A DNA stretch of 64,000 bases from Favolaschia claudopus (lineage: Eukaryota; Basidiomycota; Agaricomycetes; Agaricales; Mycenaceae). Below, in pieces: positions 11,930 to 22,935 of the stretch. The translations under genes were made by a program, and so were the position numbers. The stretch covers positions 434,001-498,000 of the forward strand of contig JAWWNJ010000158.1 of NCBI GenBank assembly GCA_037176885.1, given 5' to 3'. The notes below the pieces were generated by a model. The model did no database searches. It was given only the letters and a program-made list of their open reading frames with translations, and was not told the DNA's origin. Each line of letters begins with the position of its first letter. The stretch's first letter is position 1.

Positions 11930-12642
11930 CAGTCGTAAACTAGGAAGCGCAACGTAACGTAGAAGAGCAACACGCATATTCCGTACCCGCGGATATTTTG
12001 GCGAGATGGAATTTGCACTCTCCTACCATTTTTGAGGTCGCTGAATTCAATGAACCACTTTTTGGAGCCTAAAAATTACTTCCCTGAGCAGTGGGAGCGC
12101 AATTTGTCGAAAATGCCCAATTTTGGAAGGAAGTTTGTGATTTCCCCAAGCCTTTGAACATCTCCATGGAGAATTTGGTGTCTAAAAAGTCTCCACAAAC
12201 CATATTTCCCACCAGCAAAAAAATTGGACTGAATAGCTTCTTTAAAGGACTAGAACCAGCTGGTTTGTTGCTGACTTTTGATTTTTTCAGCTGAATTGCG
12301 AATTTTGCCTTGCAATATAAACACCACCTAGTGTTTCTGTGCATGCTTGATTTGTGGTATGATACTTCTAGAGCCTAAATATACATGCTCTATGTTGTCG
12401 CGACCTGCGGCTAGCTTTGTTTACTGTTGTTGCTCTTCTACGTTATTTGGCCCATTTGGGTGGAGCCAAACTTTGGCCCTTGAACTCACTCAAAACAGAC
12501 TGTATCGACCCCAAATTTTTGACGAATCTGCAGAACGGATGCGGGGCTATTACCCTAGCACACAAAACTCAGAGTTTTGGTGCATTTTTCATCGAATAAT
12601 CGGCGAGGAAAGCTAATCGTTGCGCTTCCTAGTTTACGACTG
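11930..12642. mobile_element. TA-flanked TIR element, 713 bp
   Basis: The termini are a perfect 25-bp inverted repeat beginning CAGTCGTAAACTAGGAAGCG, with TA on both sides (11928-11929 and 12643-12644). The internal part matches the split copy at 2828-3702. No transposase frame is present, so it is probably non-autonomous. Confidence 0.88.
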
Positions 12643-12710
12643 TACACTTGGTTTCTGCATCTTACCATTGGGGCAGCGGTGCTTTGAGTTTAGACTGAAT
12701 GGTACATATA

Positions 12711-13327
12711 CTGTAGCCTTCTGTATGACTGAAACGTAATGCGTAACGGAGGCCTGTTTCTGCCGACAAAATCACCCATATATGGCAAGTCACCTTCCTT
12801 AAAAGGGTGATTTGTAAGCTGTTTCAGCCGTTTCAGCTAGTGTTGCCGGGAGCTGAGTTGGAGCTGAACTCGAGTTGATTGCCCATCAGCTCGCTGTCAG
12901 CTCGAGTTGACCGGAGCTGGCTCAGAGCTGATACCGGATATGGGAATCTAGTGTCCCAGGGTTCATCTTTCCACCCGAAGGGCAAAATTTTAGGGGAGAA
13001 TGGACCAAATTTTTATGTGGAAGGTTTTTCTGAGCTCTCTTCAAGCTCAAACTGTTTTTTATACGTCGAGAACGGCCAAGAAACGGCCAATACAGAAACT
13101 GGGGAGGGGGTGTGATGTCACACAGTGTACACCACCAGAAATGTCACGTCGTCCGCTTTGGGTGACGAGGGTGGAGTCGAGACGAGCTGGCATCACCTCG
13201 AGGTGCCACTTTTGGGAAGGGGTCGAGTTGGAGTTGAACTCAGCTCGGAGCTAGCTCCAGCTTCCGGCAACACTAGTTTCAGCCTGTAACGGTCCAAAAT
13301 TGGTTTCAGTCATACAGAGCGCTACAG
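12711..13327. mobile_element. Outer TA-flanked MITE carrying a nested MITE
   Basis: The termini are CTGTAGCCTTCTGTATGACT / AGTCATACAGAGCGCTACAG (about 23 of 25 positions match) with TA on both sides (12709-12710, 13328-13329). An independent element at about 12839-13274 sits inside it. Confidence 0.85.
12839..13274. mobile_element. Inner MITE nested in 12711-13327
   Basis: The termini are AGTGTTGCCGGGAGCTGAG and CTCCAGCTTCCGGCAACACT, with CTAG at both borders (12837-12840 and 13273-13276), so the target duplication is TA, TAG or CTAG. The sub-terminal sequence is rich in GAGCTGAxTTGGAGCTGAACT. Confidence 0.8.
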
Positions 13328-13379
13328 TATATTGGGCGGGCAATGGGTGCGTGACTGATGGTCACAATTTCCGGGTGCG

Positions 13380-13855
13380 AGTTTAAATTCCCACGGGTTT
13401 CAGGGCCCCACAGTGCAGCATGCAAACGAAATAATAGCACTGGGGCGCAGCTGCACACAGGCCAACAATAATACTGCACGCAGAGAGTTCGTAGTACAAA
13501 TCGCAGCGGTGCACAGCGGAGCAACGACACGAAATAAATAGCTCTGCAGCACAGCGGCACTGACAGGCGGAAATGACGTTGCAGAAGCACAGAAATTCTG
13601 GCATGCAGGTCGCAGCGGCCCACAGCGGAGCATGCGAACGAAATGGTACTGCAGCACAGCGGCACGCAGGCAAAATTGGTACTACAGCGCAGCGGCACGC
13701 AGGCAAAACTGTAGCACAGCGGCATACAGGCACTGTAGCACAGCGGCATACAGGCAAATAATGCTGCAGAGGCACAGAAATTCGGGCATGCAGGTCGCAG
13801 CGGCCCACAGCGGAGCATGCGAACGAAATGGCACTGCAGCACAGCGGAGGATATA
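13380..13855. repeat. Imperfect GC-rich tandem array (GCACAGCGGCA type)
   Basis: Repeated units contain GCAGCACAGCGGCACGCAGG and a longer GGCATGCAGGTCGCAGCGGC segment that recurs at about 13605 and 13790. The same segments recur in the same orientation at ~14856-15105. Long frames through the array are artefacts of a period close to a multiple of three. Confidence 0.75.
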
Positions 13856-14850
13856 CAAGATGGCGGGCCCAGATGATAAAGATCAGGATTGATGCGAGGC
13901 AGATTCCGTCGATGTGAGGCAGGTAAACGCATTGTGCGGCACATTGCCGCAAAGTGCGGCACATGCCGTTTTGAGTTATGTCACGGATCATGCTTTCCGA
14001 CTGCTGGCGCTCTCGCTGTCAAACCTTTCTCTTTTCTCCCCACCATGTCGCAGCGTCCAGCCCGCCATCCCACCTTTCTGCCCCCCCACTTCGACGAACA
14101 AAAGGGGCGATGACGACTGAGACACTTGATATCGGTATGTACGCAATCCGCCGGTAACTATGCTTACTAACGCATCACCTTTTTTGGCTATCGAATTTTG
14201 TCGGCCTGCGGCGACACCCGGCAAATGCAAGACGACAGTCGACAATGATAGTCAGTGTATCCTAGGTAGTTTAGGAGGCATGGGGTCGGAGGTGGTTGAG
14301 AAGGAGCTTGGCCTGGTGTGTTATCAAGCAAATTCTTTTTTTTACCTGTCTCATTTCTGTCATACAAAAACAGCAACACATGCGCCTCCTAGGTGCCTTT
14401 GCCGCTGTTGTATTTGCTGGCGATGCGCCCTCCATCGTGTCTCGACTTCGGTGCGTTTTTCTACTTTGTTTTTGTGATATCTTGCATCGAGATGGGTTGT
14501 GGCCAGTAGCTAGAAAGCTCATTGCAATAGTACATAGCTACCAAGTACAATACTAATGTAAGGAGATACTTGCATGGAAATGAACGCGTATTTTGAGGCC
14601 TTTGACTTCACTTCGGTCTTTGCTACGTTTCTATAATCGCACCGAAATAATATTGAATCTTTACATAAGGCAAAAAAAATATGCTGATAAATCTTTCCAA
14701 GCCCTCGCACAAAATGAGGCAGATACCCAAATAGGATGTGTCGCCTTTCGACGCCAATGTGCCTCACAATGCGTTTAACTGCCTCACAACAACTCAACCT
14801 GCCTCGCATCAATCCTGATCATTATCATCTGGGCCCGCCATCTTGTCGAT
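13856..14850. mobile_element. ~1-kb segment bounded by ~100-bp inverted repeats inside the array
   Basis: The left arm (13856-13960) contains GATGGCGGGCCCAGATGATA, TCAGGATTGATGCGAGGCAG and AACGCATTGTG. The right arm (~14750-14850) is its reverse complement with scattered differences. The same tandem array flanks both sides, as if the element inserted into it. The inside holds only short frames with no recognised transposase. Confidence 0.6.
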
Positions 14851-15110
14851 CCTCCAGCACAGCGGCACGCAGGCAAAATAGGTACTACGGCGCAGCGGCA
14901 CGCCGGAAATAGGCCACGGCGTCGCGGCACGCAGGCAAAACTGTAGCACAGCGGCATACAGGCACTGTAGCAAAGCGGCATACAGGCAAATAATGCTGCA
15001 GAGGCACAGAAATTCTGGCATGCAGGTCGCAGCGGCCCACAGCGGAGCATGTGAACAAATGATGAGCAGCACTGCAGCACAGCGGCATACCACAGTGGCA
15101 TACAGGCTGA
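14851..15110. repeat. Second part of the GCACAGCGGCA array
   Basis: It has the same units and order as 13640-13840, including the GGCATGCAGGTCGCAGCGGC segment at about 15017. It continues the array on the far side of the inverted-repeat segment. Confidence 0.7.
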
Positions 15111-15209
15111 AGTCTTCGCGATATAAACCTGAATATGAAACCCCAGCTAAAAGAACTTCACAAGGTGATAGAGAGAACCGAACAACAGAGAAAAGTGTTA
15201 CAGAACGCA

Positions 15210-15385
15210 GAGGCGCGAAACGAGGGGCACAAAGGCACGAAACAATATGGCCCGAGAGCACGTAATAGATGGCACAAAGGCACGAAATAATACGGCCCAG
15301 AGGCACGAAATAATGCGGGACGAAGGCACAGAATAATATGGCACAAAGGCACGGAATGGGCGGCACAAAGGCACTGAATAATGCG
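15210..15385. repeat. Short tandem array, ~28-30 bp units
   Basis: At least five units resemble GGCACAAAGGCACGAAATAA with substitutions. There are no spacers, so it is a degenerate minisatellite. Confidence 0.75.
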
Positions 15386-16186
15386 ATACTTCAGCGAGCA
15401 CATTGACTTTGACGGCGCTGAAGGAAGCTCTGAAGACGATGAAGCTTTCAACGCTCGGCTTGCGCGCACTCAACAGCACTATTGTCGTATGGAGGCTTAG
15501 GAACATTGGATTGGGTGGGAGATATCAGATTCGGTGGGAGTTCATTATGCCTTTTGATTTTTCGTTTCTCTTCATCGGTCCTCGCAAAGGTGGGAGTGTC
15601 AGAACCTGTATATATTCGCGTCGGTCCGAGAGTCCCGGTAGTAGTAAGTATCATACTTCTCACATCCTGTCGCGCGTAGATCGATATCGAATTATCTTGT
15701 CTTTTACCCCCACGTCCCTCGTCGTCTGCGTCCCCGCACCCGTCCTCCAGCTCGTCGTCCTCTGTGAGCTGTCCCAGCTTTCAGCCGCCTTGGTATATTC
15801 TGATAATATCATCTAAAAACATGGGCAGTCGTCAAGAAACGCGAAATACAGCGTGACCATCACTTATTTCGCGCACGAGTACTGGGGGTTGCGCTTAATA
15901 AATTCAGGAAAGATTTTTGAGCGCAGGAGTACGTCTTTCGAGTAGAGAAAGCGAGGCCGGCCAGAGGAAAAATGCGACCGCATGATTGCGCACAAAGTTC
16001 ATCAGTATCTGGGCTTCCCGTTCCGCTTAACTTCACTCTCCTCACACTGCCAATCGCACTATATACTCGGCCTGGACTTTCCTTCCATTTTTAGACTTAA
16101 TGAAATCGCAGCCGCGTCGGGCCTCCAACGAGATCTAAATCATCATGTCTCCTCCTTCGGAAGCCTGGCAGGCTTGTCTAACTTGT
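15386..16186. other. No gene recognised
   Basis: The stretch contains short frames without motifs. A (CA)n run lies just downstream at about 16237-16254. Confidence 0.4.
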
Positions 16187-16726
16187 TCATTGAGAATGAC
16201 GGCCAATAGAGTACGTCTGATCTCCCTTTCCGAACACACGCACACACACACACGGCATTGTGACTGTCAGTACGTAGTTGCAGACTCCGTCTCTACTCCT
16301 TCTAGTCAAGTTTTGTTGCTGCATCCTGTTAAATTTTTGTATGCTGTTGGCAAACGCGTCTTGAGCGTAGCGGACTGAACAAGAGCCTACAGTATCTCGG
16401 GCACTGGAAGTGTCGCAAACGGTGAGCAGTGTCAGCGGGAGCGTAGGCTGAATGAGCTTGCCATGATAGCTGACACGAAGGGGATCCGAAATCTCCGGGG
16501 ACTCCAATCTTTCCAGCAGGAAGTCAAGCCATTCGCGCTCCTCAAAAAGCTCCCCGGTGTGGCTAACTTTGATACCATTGTGCAAAGAACGCGTAGGCGT
16601 AGCAGAAAGAGTACGCGATAGGTTTTTCAGGAAAAGCAGCGACGCAGTGAACCGGTATCCGGATCCGTGTGCGCACACAGTTTGTGCTGTGTCACAGAGA
16701 GAATATGAAAAGAGGACATCCGGCAC
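16187..16726 (-). CDS. Hypothetical protein, doubtful
   Basis: This is a 179-codon minus-strand frame. Residues ~45-110 have a natural-looking composition (GELFEEREWLDFLLERLESP, then SDPLRVSYHGKLIQPT), but the C-terminal part runs through a CA repeat and is unlikely to be coding. I recognise no domain. It may be one exon of a decayed gene ending at a splice site before ~16380. Confidence 0.25.
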   Translation of the reverse strand: MPDVLFSYSLCDTAQTVCAHGSGYRFTASLLFLKNLSRTLSATPTRSLHNGIKVSHTGELFEEREWLDFLLERLESPEISDPLRVSYHGKLIQPTLPLTLLTVCDTSSARDTVGSCSVRYAQDAFANSIQKFNRMQQQNLTRRSRDGVCNYVLTVTMPCVCVRVFGKGDQTYSIGRHSQ

Positions 16727-17049
16727 TTACCTTCAGAATCTTAACCTCATTTATAGTTATACGGTATGGTACAGATCATGTGGTGATGTACTGGAAGCAC
16801 AGCCGGACAGAACTTCTACATATGTATTCACTGCCAGCCTGAAACACCTACAACTACGTAATGCTGATCGCAACAACAAGTGCGTATGCGTACAATATGC
16901 GTAAGTGGGCTATCCGTGTATTGCCACTACCGAAAGCGGCAGCTTTGTCTTTGTTTGGACGGCTTTTCCGCGAATGAAAGATAATTTGAAGATAATTGTG
17001 ATTACAGATTAGGAAAAGTATGTTTTGTAATGCCGGGTCCCCGGCTTTA

Positions 17050-17238
17050 GCGCTGGCCAAATATGAATATAATACGCATTTTGGCGTATTGTATTCATAT
17101 TCATATCGTATTTGCCTCACAAGCCCGTATCGTATTCGTATGTATTCGTATTCCCTTGCCCCCACCAAGCCGTATTATATTCGTATTCAGCTGAATATAT
17201 TCAAAATATATTTTCCGTATTATATTTTTGGCCAGCGC
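17050..17238. mobile_element. TA-flanked MITE nested near the end of another element
   Basis: A 189-bp element has termini GCGCTGGCCAAATATG / GGCCAGCGC and TA at both sides (17048-17049, 17239-17240). It is AT-rich inside with CGTATT-type repeats. The outer sequence (17028-17047 and 17241-17270: ATGCCGGG ... CCCGGCTTACAG, AAGGGGGAGCTTG) belongs to the GGGGGAGCTTGC family also seen at 21433, 34385 and 61630. Confidence 0.8.
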
Positions 17239-17403
17239 TACCCGGCTTACAGAGAAGGGGGAGCTTGTGCAATTCCAAAAGAAAGCCTATTTTCAGTTAG
17301 TGTACTCAGAAGGATTTAGATTGAAGTCGTAGGTACATAGCATATTCTAATGCTCAGAAAGTTTCTGTGAGGATTGTGTGGTATGCGATTCTGAGGAATA
17401 GTC

Positions 17404-17728
17404 TGTTGGAAGCAGCAACTAACCTCTTACCCATGCGCTTGGGTTAGAGGTTAGTTGCTGCTTCCAACAAAACGCCAACCCCGGAACAACCGGGATTCAA
17501 GTTTCATGGCCAGGCACAGGACCAGCGCTTGTGCCCTCACTACCAAGCGCCGGTAGGGTTGTGCTCTTCCAATTACGGTCCCGGGGCCGAAGGGCCGGAG
17601 TTCTCTCCCCACCGGGGATTGAACCAGCACCCTTATTCGCACCATTCCGGGGGTTGGCGTTTTGTTGGAAGCAGCAACTAACCTCTTACCCATGCGCTTG
17701 GGTTAGAGGTTAGTTGCTGCTTCCAACA
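17404..17728. repeat. Two copies of a ~63-bp palindrome around a ~195-bp inverted-repeat core
   Basis: Each palindrome (~17405-17467 and ~17665-17727) has a ~22-bp stem starting TTGGAAGCAGCAACTAACCT around a TACCCATGCGCTTGGGTT loop. The core between them starts AAAACGCCAACCCCGGAA and ends TTCCGGGGGTTGGCGTTTT, so the core also has inverted ends. The whole interrupts the end of the copia relic at 17729. An RNA Pol III B-box-like motif (minus strand GGTTCAATCC, ~17612) lies in the core without a visible A box. Confidence 0.75.
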
Positions 17729-20217
17729 TAATCATCATCATCAGCTTCGGTGGAAGACGATTTGAGAGAAGAATATTTGTATGAGTGTATCTCCCCCTCA
17801 GCCCGAAATTCCCCACAGTTCGAGTTGTCGTCAAATTTGATATGAGGCGACGACCCGAAGGTACGCTTTGAGGGGCGATAAACCTTCCAAGCCTTGCGAT
17901 CATCCGGGTACCCAACAAAAATAACCGATTCGCCACGATGGTCGAACTTTTTGCGATTAGGATTGTCGTTATGAAGGTAAGCCCTGCAAGCGAACCGGTG
18001 AAAAGGCCTGTACTTCGGCTGTTTGCGGTTTGGGAAGCGGATAAAGAAAAGGGTACGAAGGTCGAGAGCACTGTGTGGGTTACGGTTTTTGACATAGACC
18101 ATGCAATTGCTGGCCTCAGCCCACATGCTAAGCGGCAGGTCGGAGTCGATGAGGACGGTGCGAACACGGTCAAAAATAGACCTAAACTGGCGTTCGGCAA
18201 CACCGTTCTGTTCAGGAGTACGCGGAGCGCTGATTTTTAGCGGAAATACCGCGTGCCTTCAAGAACCGCCTGAGGTCTTCGTTGATAAATTCACCCTCAT
18301 TATCGACGTGCCAGACCTTAAGCTTGCGACCTGTCTCACGCTCGACCATCTCCAACCACTCCTTGAATGCGGCTACTGCATCGCTCTTGTGACGCAGGTA
18401 AAACATCCAAATCCAGCGGGAGCAGTCATCAGTGAAAGCGAGGGCATACTTCGATCCGCTCAGAGTACGGACGGGAGCAGTGCAAAGATCCGAATGAACG
18501 TGATCGAGAATTTGTTCGGCGTTTTCCTCTTCCGAAGGAGGAAAAGAGCCACGAGTCATCTTGCCCTCCATGCAAGATTGACATACCGGCGGCTCAGCAT
18601 TGAGTTCCGCCGTAGATAATTTCACACCTGCAATGTGACCCTTCCAAACGAGAGCGCGCAGCGCAGGATAGCCTAGATGCCCTAGACGCTGATGCAGCTC
18701 CTCAAGCTTAGAGATCGGAGGTCGAGACGAGGTGGAAAAAGAATTCTCCGTTGACGAGGAGGAATCGAGGTGATAGAGTCGATCGCCACCGAGAGAGGCG
18801 GTCAGAATAACCTTCTCGGACGAAATAAGGTTGCGGATGAGCTTGCCACTGTCACCCTTCTCAAAGCGTCCACCGCCGAAGACGGTGTAACAGTCCGCCT
18901 GATCAAGCCGCGATACTGATATAAGCGTCGGCTGAGAGTCAGGGTGCTTCACCGCGACCCTCGATTTTCCTCGAATCGTTGCCGAACCCGCTGATATTTC
19001 CGCATACGGCTTGGGCGTCAATCAATCAATCAATCAATATTCCATTATCCTCACTGCGGGCCGTTTATCGGCCCATGTCGGAGTCTAGCAGTACATTGAC
19101 TGTATCACTAATTGGTAATCATTCGGCTGCCCTTGATCCTTCAAACTCTCTGCAATGATTCCCGCAACGAGGGGCTGTGTTTCTCCAAACGGGGTTGTCG
19201 GTGGCGCACTACCGCTTGGCGTGAGTGACACGATCGTGGGGCGAGCACGTGCCAGTGTGGTCATGAGGTTGGTTGGCCGAAATCGGCGCGGCGGAATCTC
19301 GGAGTGTCTAAATTGTTTCTCCGAGGGTGGGGGCTGCAGGATTCGAACCTGCGACCTTGGCAATGTGCGCGTGGTCAACCTTAGGGGATGGTTACCGCTG
19401 TGCCATACGGCTTGGGCGTAAGAAACGAAGTCGCGTCGAACGGAGTGAATGTGTGTCGATGTACCGGAATCTGTAGCCGGAATGCTCTCATCACGCAGGG
19501 AGTAAGAGGAGAAGTCGGCCACGGAGGCCATTAAGCATTTCTCGAAGCGTACATTATTGGATTTTTCGTCTCCCCCTCCATCCGTATTGTGGGCCTTCTC
19601 CTTGCCCTTACCCCTCTTCCCCTTCTTTTTATGCTGCTGCTGCCTTGGACCCTGACCGGCCTTACCGCCACCCGGTTGCCAGCAGTTGTCCGCGATATGA
19701 CCTTCATGCTTGCAGTTACGACAGAATTTCGTACCGCGAGTGATGGCAGCGTGCTCCAACGCTGCGAGGGCAGACTCCTGCGACTGACCCTCGGTCTTCG
19801 GGGACTTCCTGCGGCGACGGGAATCAAGGACTCCCTGGATTGTAGAGACCAGGGTGGTCGTGTCGTCAATCTTGGCGCTCTGGACAAGGGGTCGTCTGGA
19901 TCGGAAGGAAGTGTGGAGAGGGAGATGGCGCTGACGATAGGACCGGGGATACTGAATCCGGCCTTCGTAAGATGAGTCTGCGCTTTCTGGAAGTCCTTCA
20001 CATGCTGATCGAGGGCGTGCGTGTCGTCGTCAAGGAGGGGACGAGTGGAAACTATATCCCAGATTTCAATTGTCTCGTACGCTGACTTCATCCGTTTGGA
20101 CCACGGGAAGTACCCGGTTTCGTCCTTGAGGCGGTCCTCCCCGCGCGGAAAGAAAGTCCCAGCGCCGTGGGGTAAATCCCAGGAAGAAGCCGTCGAAGTT
20201 TTGGTGTCCGGATCGGG
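17729..20217 (-). pseudogene. Copia relic 1 (gag, protease, integrase)
   Basis: Read on the minus strand, the order is copia-like. A gag fragment near 20090-19560 has the zinc knuckle CRNCKHEGHIADNCW (C-x2-C-x4-H-x4-C). A protease core DSGTSTHIHS lies near 19450. The GAG-pre-integrase block LHQRLGHLGYPALRAL ... CQSCMEGK and the integrase core with HSDLCTAP and WHVDNEGEF lie at ~18700-18270. A further integrase piece ends near 17740 (WAEASNCMVYVKN ... FVGYPDDRKAW). Frameshifts, a SINE insertion (19019-19403) and loss of RT/RNase H and both LTRs make it inactive. It is closely related to copia relic 2 at 40447-45320, which lacks the SINE. Confidence 0.85.
19019..19403 (-). mobile_element. tRNA-derived SINE inserted in copia relic 1
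   Basis: This 385-bp insertion is flanked by a ~15-bp duplication, ATACGGCTTGGGCGT (19004-19018 and 19405-19419). Copia relic 2 has a single copy of this sequence (~41092-41106) and no insertion, which is an empty site. On the minus strand the head has a Pol III A box (TGGCACAGCGG, 19395-19405) and a consensus B box (AGGTTCGAATCC, 19339-19350) about 45 nt apart. The 3' end is a simple tail of five ATTG units (19019-19038). A tRNA head, internal promoter, simple-repeat tail and long target duplication define a SINE. The first bases of the tRNA head may be missing. The LINE partner cannot be named. Confidence 0.9.
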
Positions 20218-21432
20218 CCCTATTCTATGTTTGTCCGTTTACTTACATTCATATTTCGATGTGATTTAGATATCCGAGATTGCAAAGCCCCTTGCTTTGA
20301 CCATAAAACCCACACTATGTACATGTTATTTGTTATTTGAGGTCAAAAGGTGCTATCATTGTCGAGAACGGCACCGAATATCGATCGGACAGTTTTTTTG
20401 TTACCTTGCTTGACAAGGTCTCTCCAACCTCATAATTAGCTAAGCAACACATCGGATGCAACCCATTGATGCACGGTTCTCCGCGCTGCACAGCTTTCCA
20501 AATCCGAAACCACAATTCCATCTTGATTCCATCGGGGCACTAGATCCGAAAACAATTTCTTTGCCAGAAAGCCAAGCGCGCCCAAAGCGCCTCCTCTCAA
20601 AGTCCTAGAAAGCCTGTTGCAAACGTCCCCATAAAAGCACTGGAAGCCCGCAGCAAGCGTCCGAGTCTTACTCGAAGCAAGAGAAAATCCGGGCAACGTG
20701 ACGACTAAGGCTCCAACCATTTCCATTTGAAAACGTTTATAAACGGTAAACTATGTATTGTAATGCCGGTGCTTGCGCTAATTCCGTCCAGCCTGAACAG
20801 AAAGGATCTTGTGAGAGGCAAAGCAAAGGCAAAGTTTCGTTAAATCAGCCTTACATACACAACTCAAGCCATACTTCTTAGTGCCGCAGTCCCGGTAAAA
20901 CCTGCTACCATAGCAAGGGTGTGCGGGCGGTATGAACGAAAATCGAAAACGAAAACGCGGCTAGCTGATAATGATCAGGCGGCCTTCCAGGCCATCAAGT
21001 CCATCAATTGCCAGCATTCAGAAACGAAAATGACCGGGCAAAGAAGCCGAGAGGATTGGATTGATGTCACAGTCACAGTATATCAATGTACGTGGTCTAT
21101 TGTGTCATCGGCCGCTTGCCGAACGCGTCCGAGTGGCTGTACCAGGTCACGCACACGGCGTGTCTTACTTAGCACTTAATTGAAGAGTGAAGATCACTCC
21201 ACTTCAAAATCATAAAATAGAAATTTTTACGATACCCAAGTATGAGATTCGTGGCAAACATGATACTTATAGACAAACACTAAAGGTATGTAAATAGGAA
21301 ACAAGAATGGACTACATAAAGTAAACAAATATTATTATTTTATATTTATCTGTTAATTTGTGTTGGCTGCCGGCAGTAGCTAAGTTGCACGAGCATCTCA
21401 ATTTGCGGAGGGAAAAAACGCAATTTCGGTTA

Positions 21433-22010
21433 TTGGGGGAGCTTGCTCCCCCTTTTATCAGAGCCGTCACCGAAAAGCAATAAGCTGTGCTAGAGAGCGT
21501 TTTGATGTAATCGATAGATCTGTGATGGATGGTAAGTCCGAGTGATGCGAGAGATTTCCGCTTGATCCAGAGAGAGTCCGCTTGATCCAGAGTGATGGTT
21601 GGTGATGGGAACACAGTTTTGACAGACACGCACATGCTTTCATCGGGACTTTCATTTGTGGCCATTTCACGCGTCCGCCGTCAAGCTTCAAGACTGTGGC
21701 TGGAATTGCATTTCGAACGAGTTTTCACTGGGGACGACTGAGAAAAGCTAACACAACAGATTCAATGCGGATGCTTGAGACTGAGAGAGCTCAACAGATT
21801 CAATGCGGATGCTTGAGACTGAGAGAGCTCAACTTACATTTACTCTCGACAGCCAAGGACTTTACTCGATACATATGTATTTTTTTTTCTGAAACCTACT
21901 TGAACGTAGTCTATAATTCCTTGTTCAACTTACTTTACTCCAATGTGCATTGCAATATCGATACAGATTCGCGCAAGCTCCCCCTTCTGTAGGCCGGAAC
22001 TCCGGCATCA
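21433..22010. mobile_element. GGGGGAGCTTGC-family element inside hAT-like element 2
   Basis: It begins GGGGGAGCTTGCTCCCCC and ends GCGCAAGCTCCCCCTTCTG, AGGCCGGAACTCCGGCAT. A ~35-bp direct repeat starting CAATTTGCGGAGGGAAAAAA lies on both sides (~21398-21432 and ~22014-22048). The inside matches 4358-4770. Confidence 0.6.
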
Positions 22011-22722
22011 AATCAATTTGCGGAGGGAAAAAACGCAATTTCGGTTATTTTTAAGTAGTAGCCGAGCATCGGAACGGGACCAACATGAGCATGTACGTGA
22101 CCGTGACCCTTGGCGTCATAGAGCCGACCTTGACTTGTTCCGTGCCGACTGCTTCATTTTCGTTTCTGAACCTGCTGCCGACGGGCACCACCGGCCATCT
22201 ATCGGCTATTCTATATATAGTCGTTTTCGTTTTCGTTTCTAGTATATACTCGTGTGCGGGCCGGTCAAGCCGGCACACCGGGCAGGGAGGGTGGTTCGGC
22301 CGGGAGGGCAAGAAACAAAAAATAATTGATTATTTTTTGGAGTGTCGGGAGTAGTTCTAGTAGCACAAAAGCAGCTGGAAAACACTATTGTTGTCGTTTA
22401 TAAGCCAAGAAACCGTATTAAAAGGGTCCCAGCATGGTTGCTGAGCCTCACCGCCGTATCATCCCTTTTGGGACTATTGACTTTGGTTGTATCTTGAAAT
22501 TTTGCTATAAGTTAGAACGGAAGATAAGATGCACCCTTATTAAGACCCTTAACTGCAAACTGATACGACCTCTAACAGTTGTTCTGAGTTTCTAATTTTG
22601 TTTGTGCCGCTCGGCAATGCTGAATCACGTGAGAAATTGCTCTATTTGAGCGTTATGTAATGCTTACGTGGTAGGGTGGTTCAGCCCAAGAGGTCGGTTT
22701 GCAAAAAAACGGCCCTAGGTAT

Positions 22723-22935
22723 TAGCCTGTTTGCGATGCAGCCATTGAATGGCTAATGGCTACGCAAGTGCCCGAATTCCGGCGTATTGACGAAAGCTAC
22801 CCCCGGTCTGAGCATCCAATTTTCATTCCAAATAGCTCTTCTTGACTTCGACATAAAAGTTTAGCCCATCAAACTTTCCTAATACGGAAATCGGTAGCCA
22901 TTCAATGGCTCCAATGGCTCTTCGCAAACCCTCTA
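22723..22935. mobile_element. MITE family M6, copy 1
   Basis: It runs from TAGCCTGTTTGCGATGCAGC to GGCTCTTCGCAAACCCTCTA with inverted ends containing AGCCATTGAATGGCT. A second copy lies at 24095-24307. Confidence 0.8.

Noticed and set aside
13560..15385. CRISPR-like repeat array and the many overlapping frames in it
   Set aside because: The units are adjacent and degenerate without unique spacers of constant length, and the context is a fungal genome. The frames follow the repeat period and shift between strands.
17585..17640. tRNA or second SINE
   Set aside because: Only a B-box-like motif is visible. There is no A box at the right distance and no simple-repeat tail. The same applies near 11895 and 33064.
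19327..19405. A tRNA gene on the minus strand
   Set aside because: A and B boxes and a T-arm are present, but the 5' acceptor strand does not pair with AGCCCCC, and the sequence is the head of a flanked insertion, so it is a SINE and not a tRNA gene.
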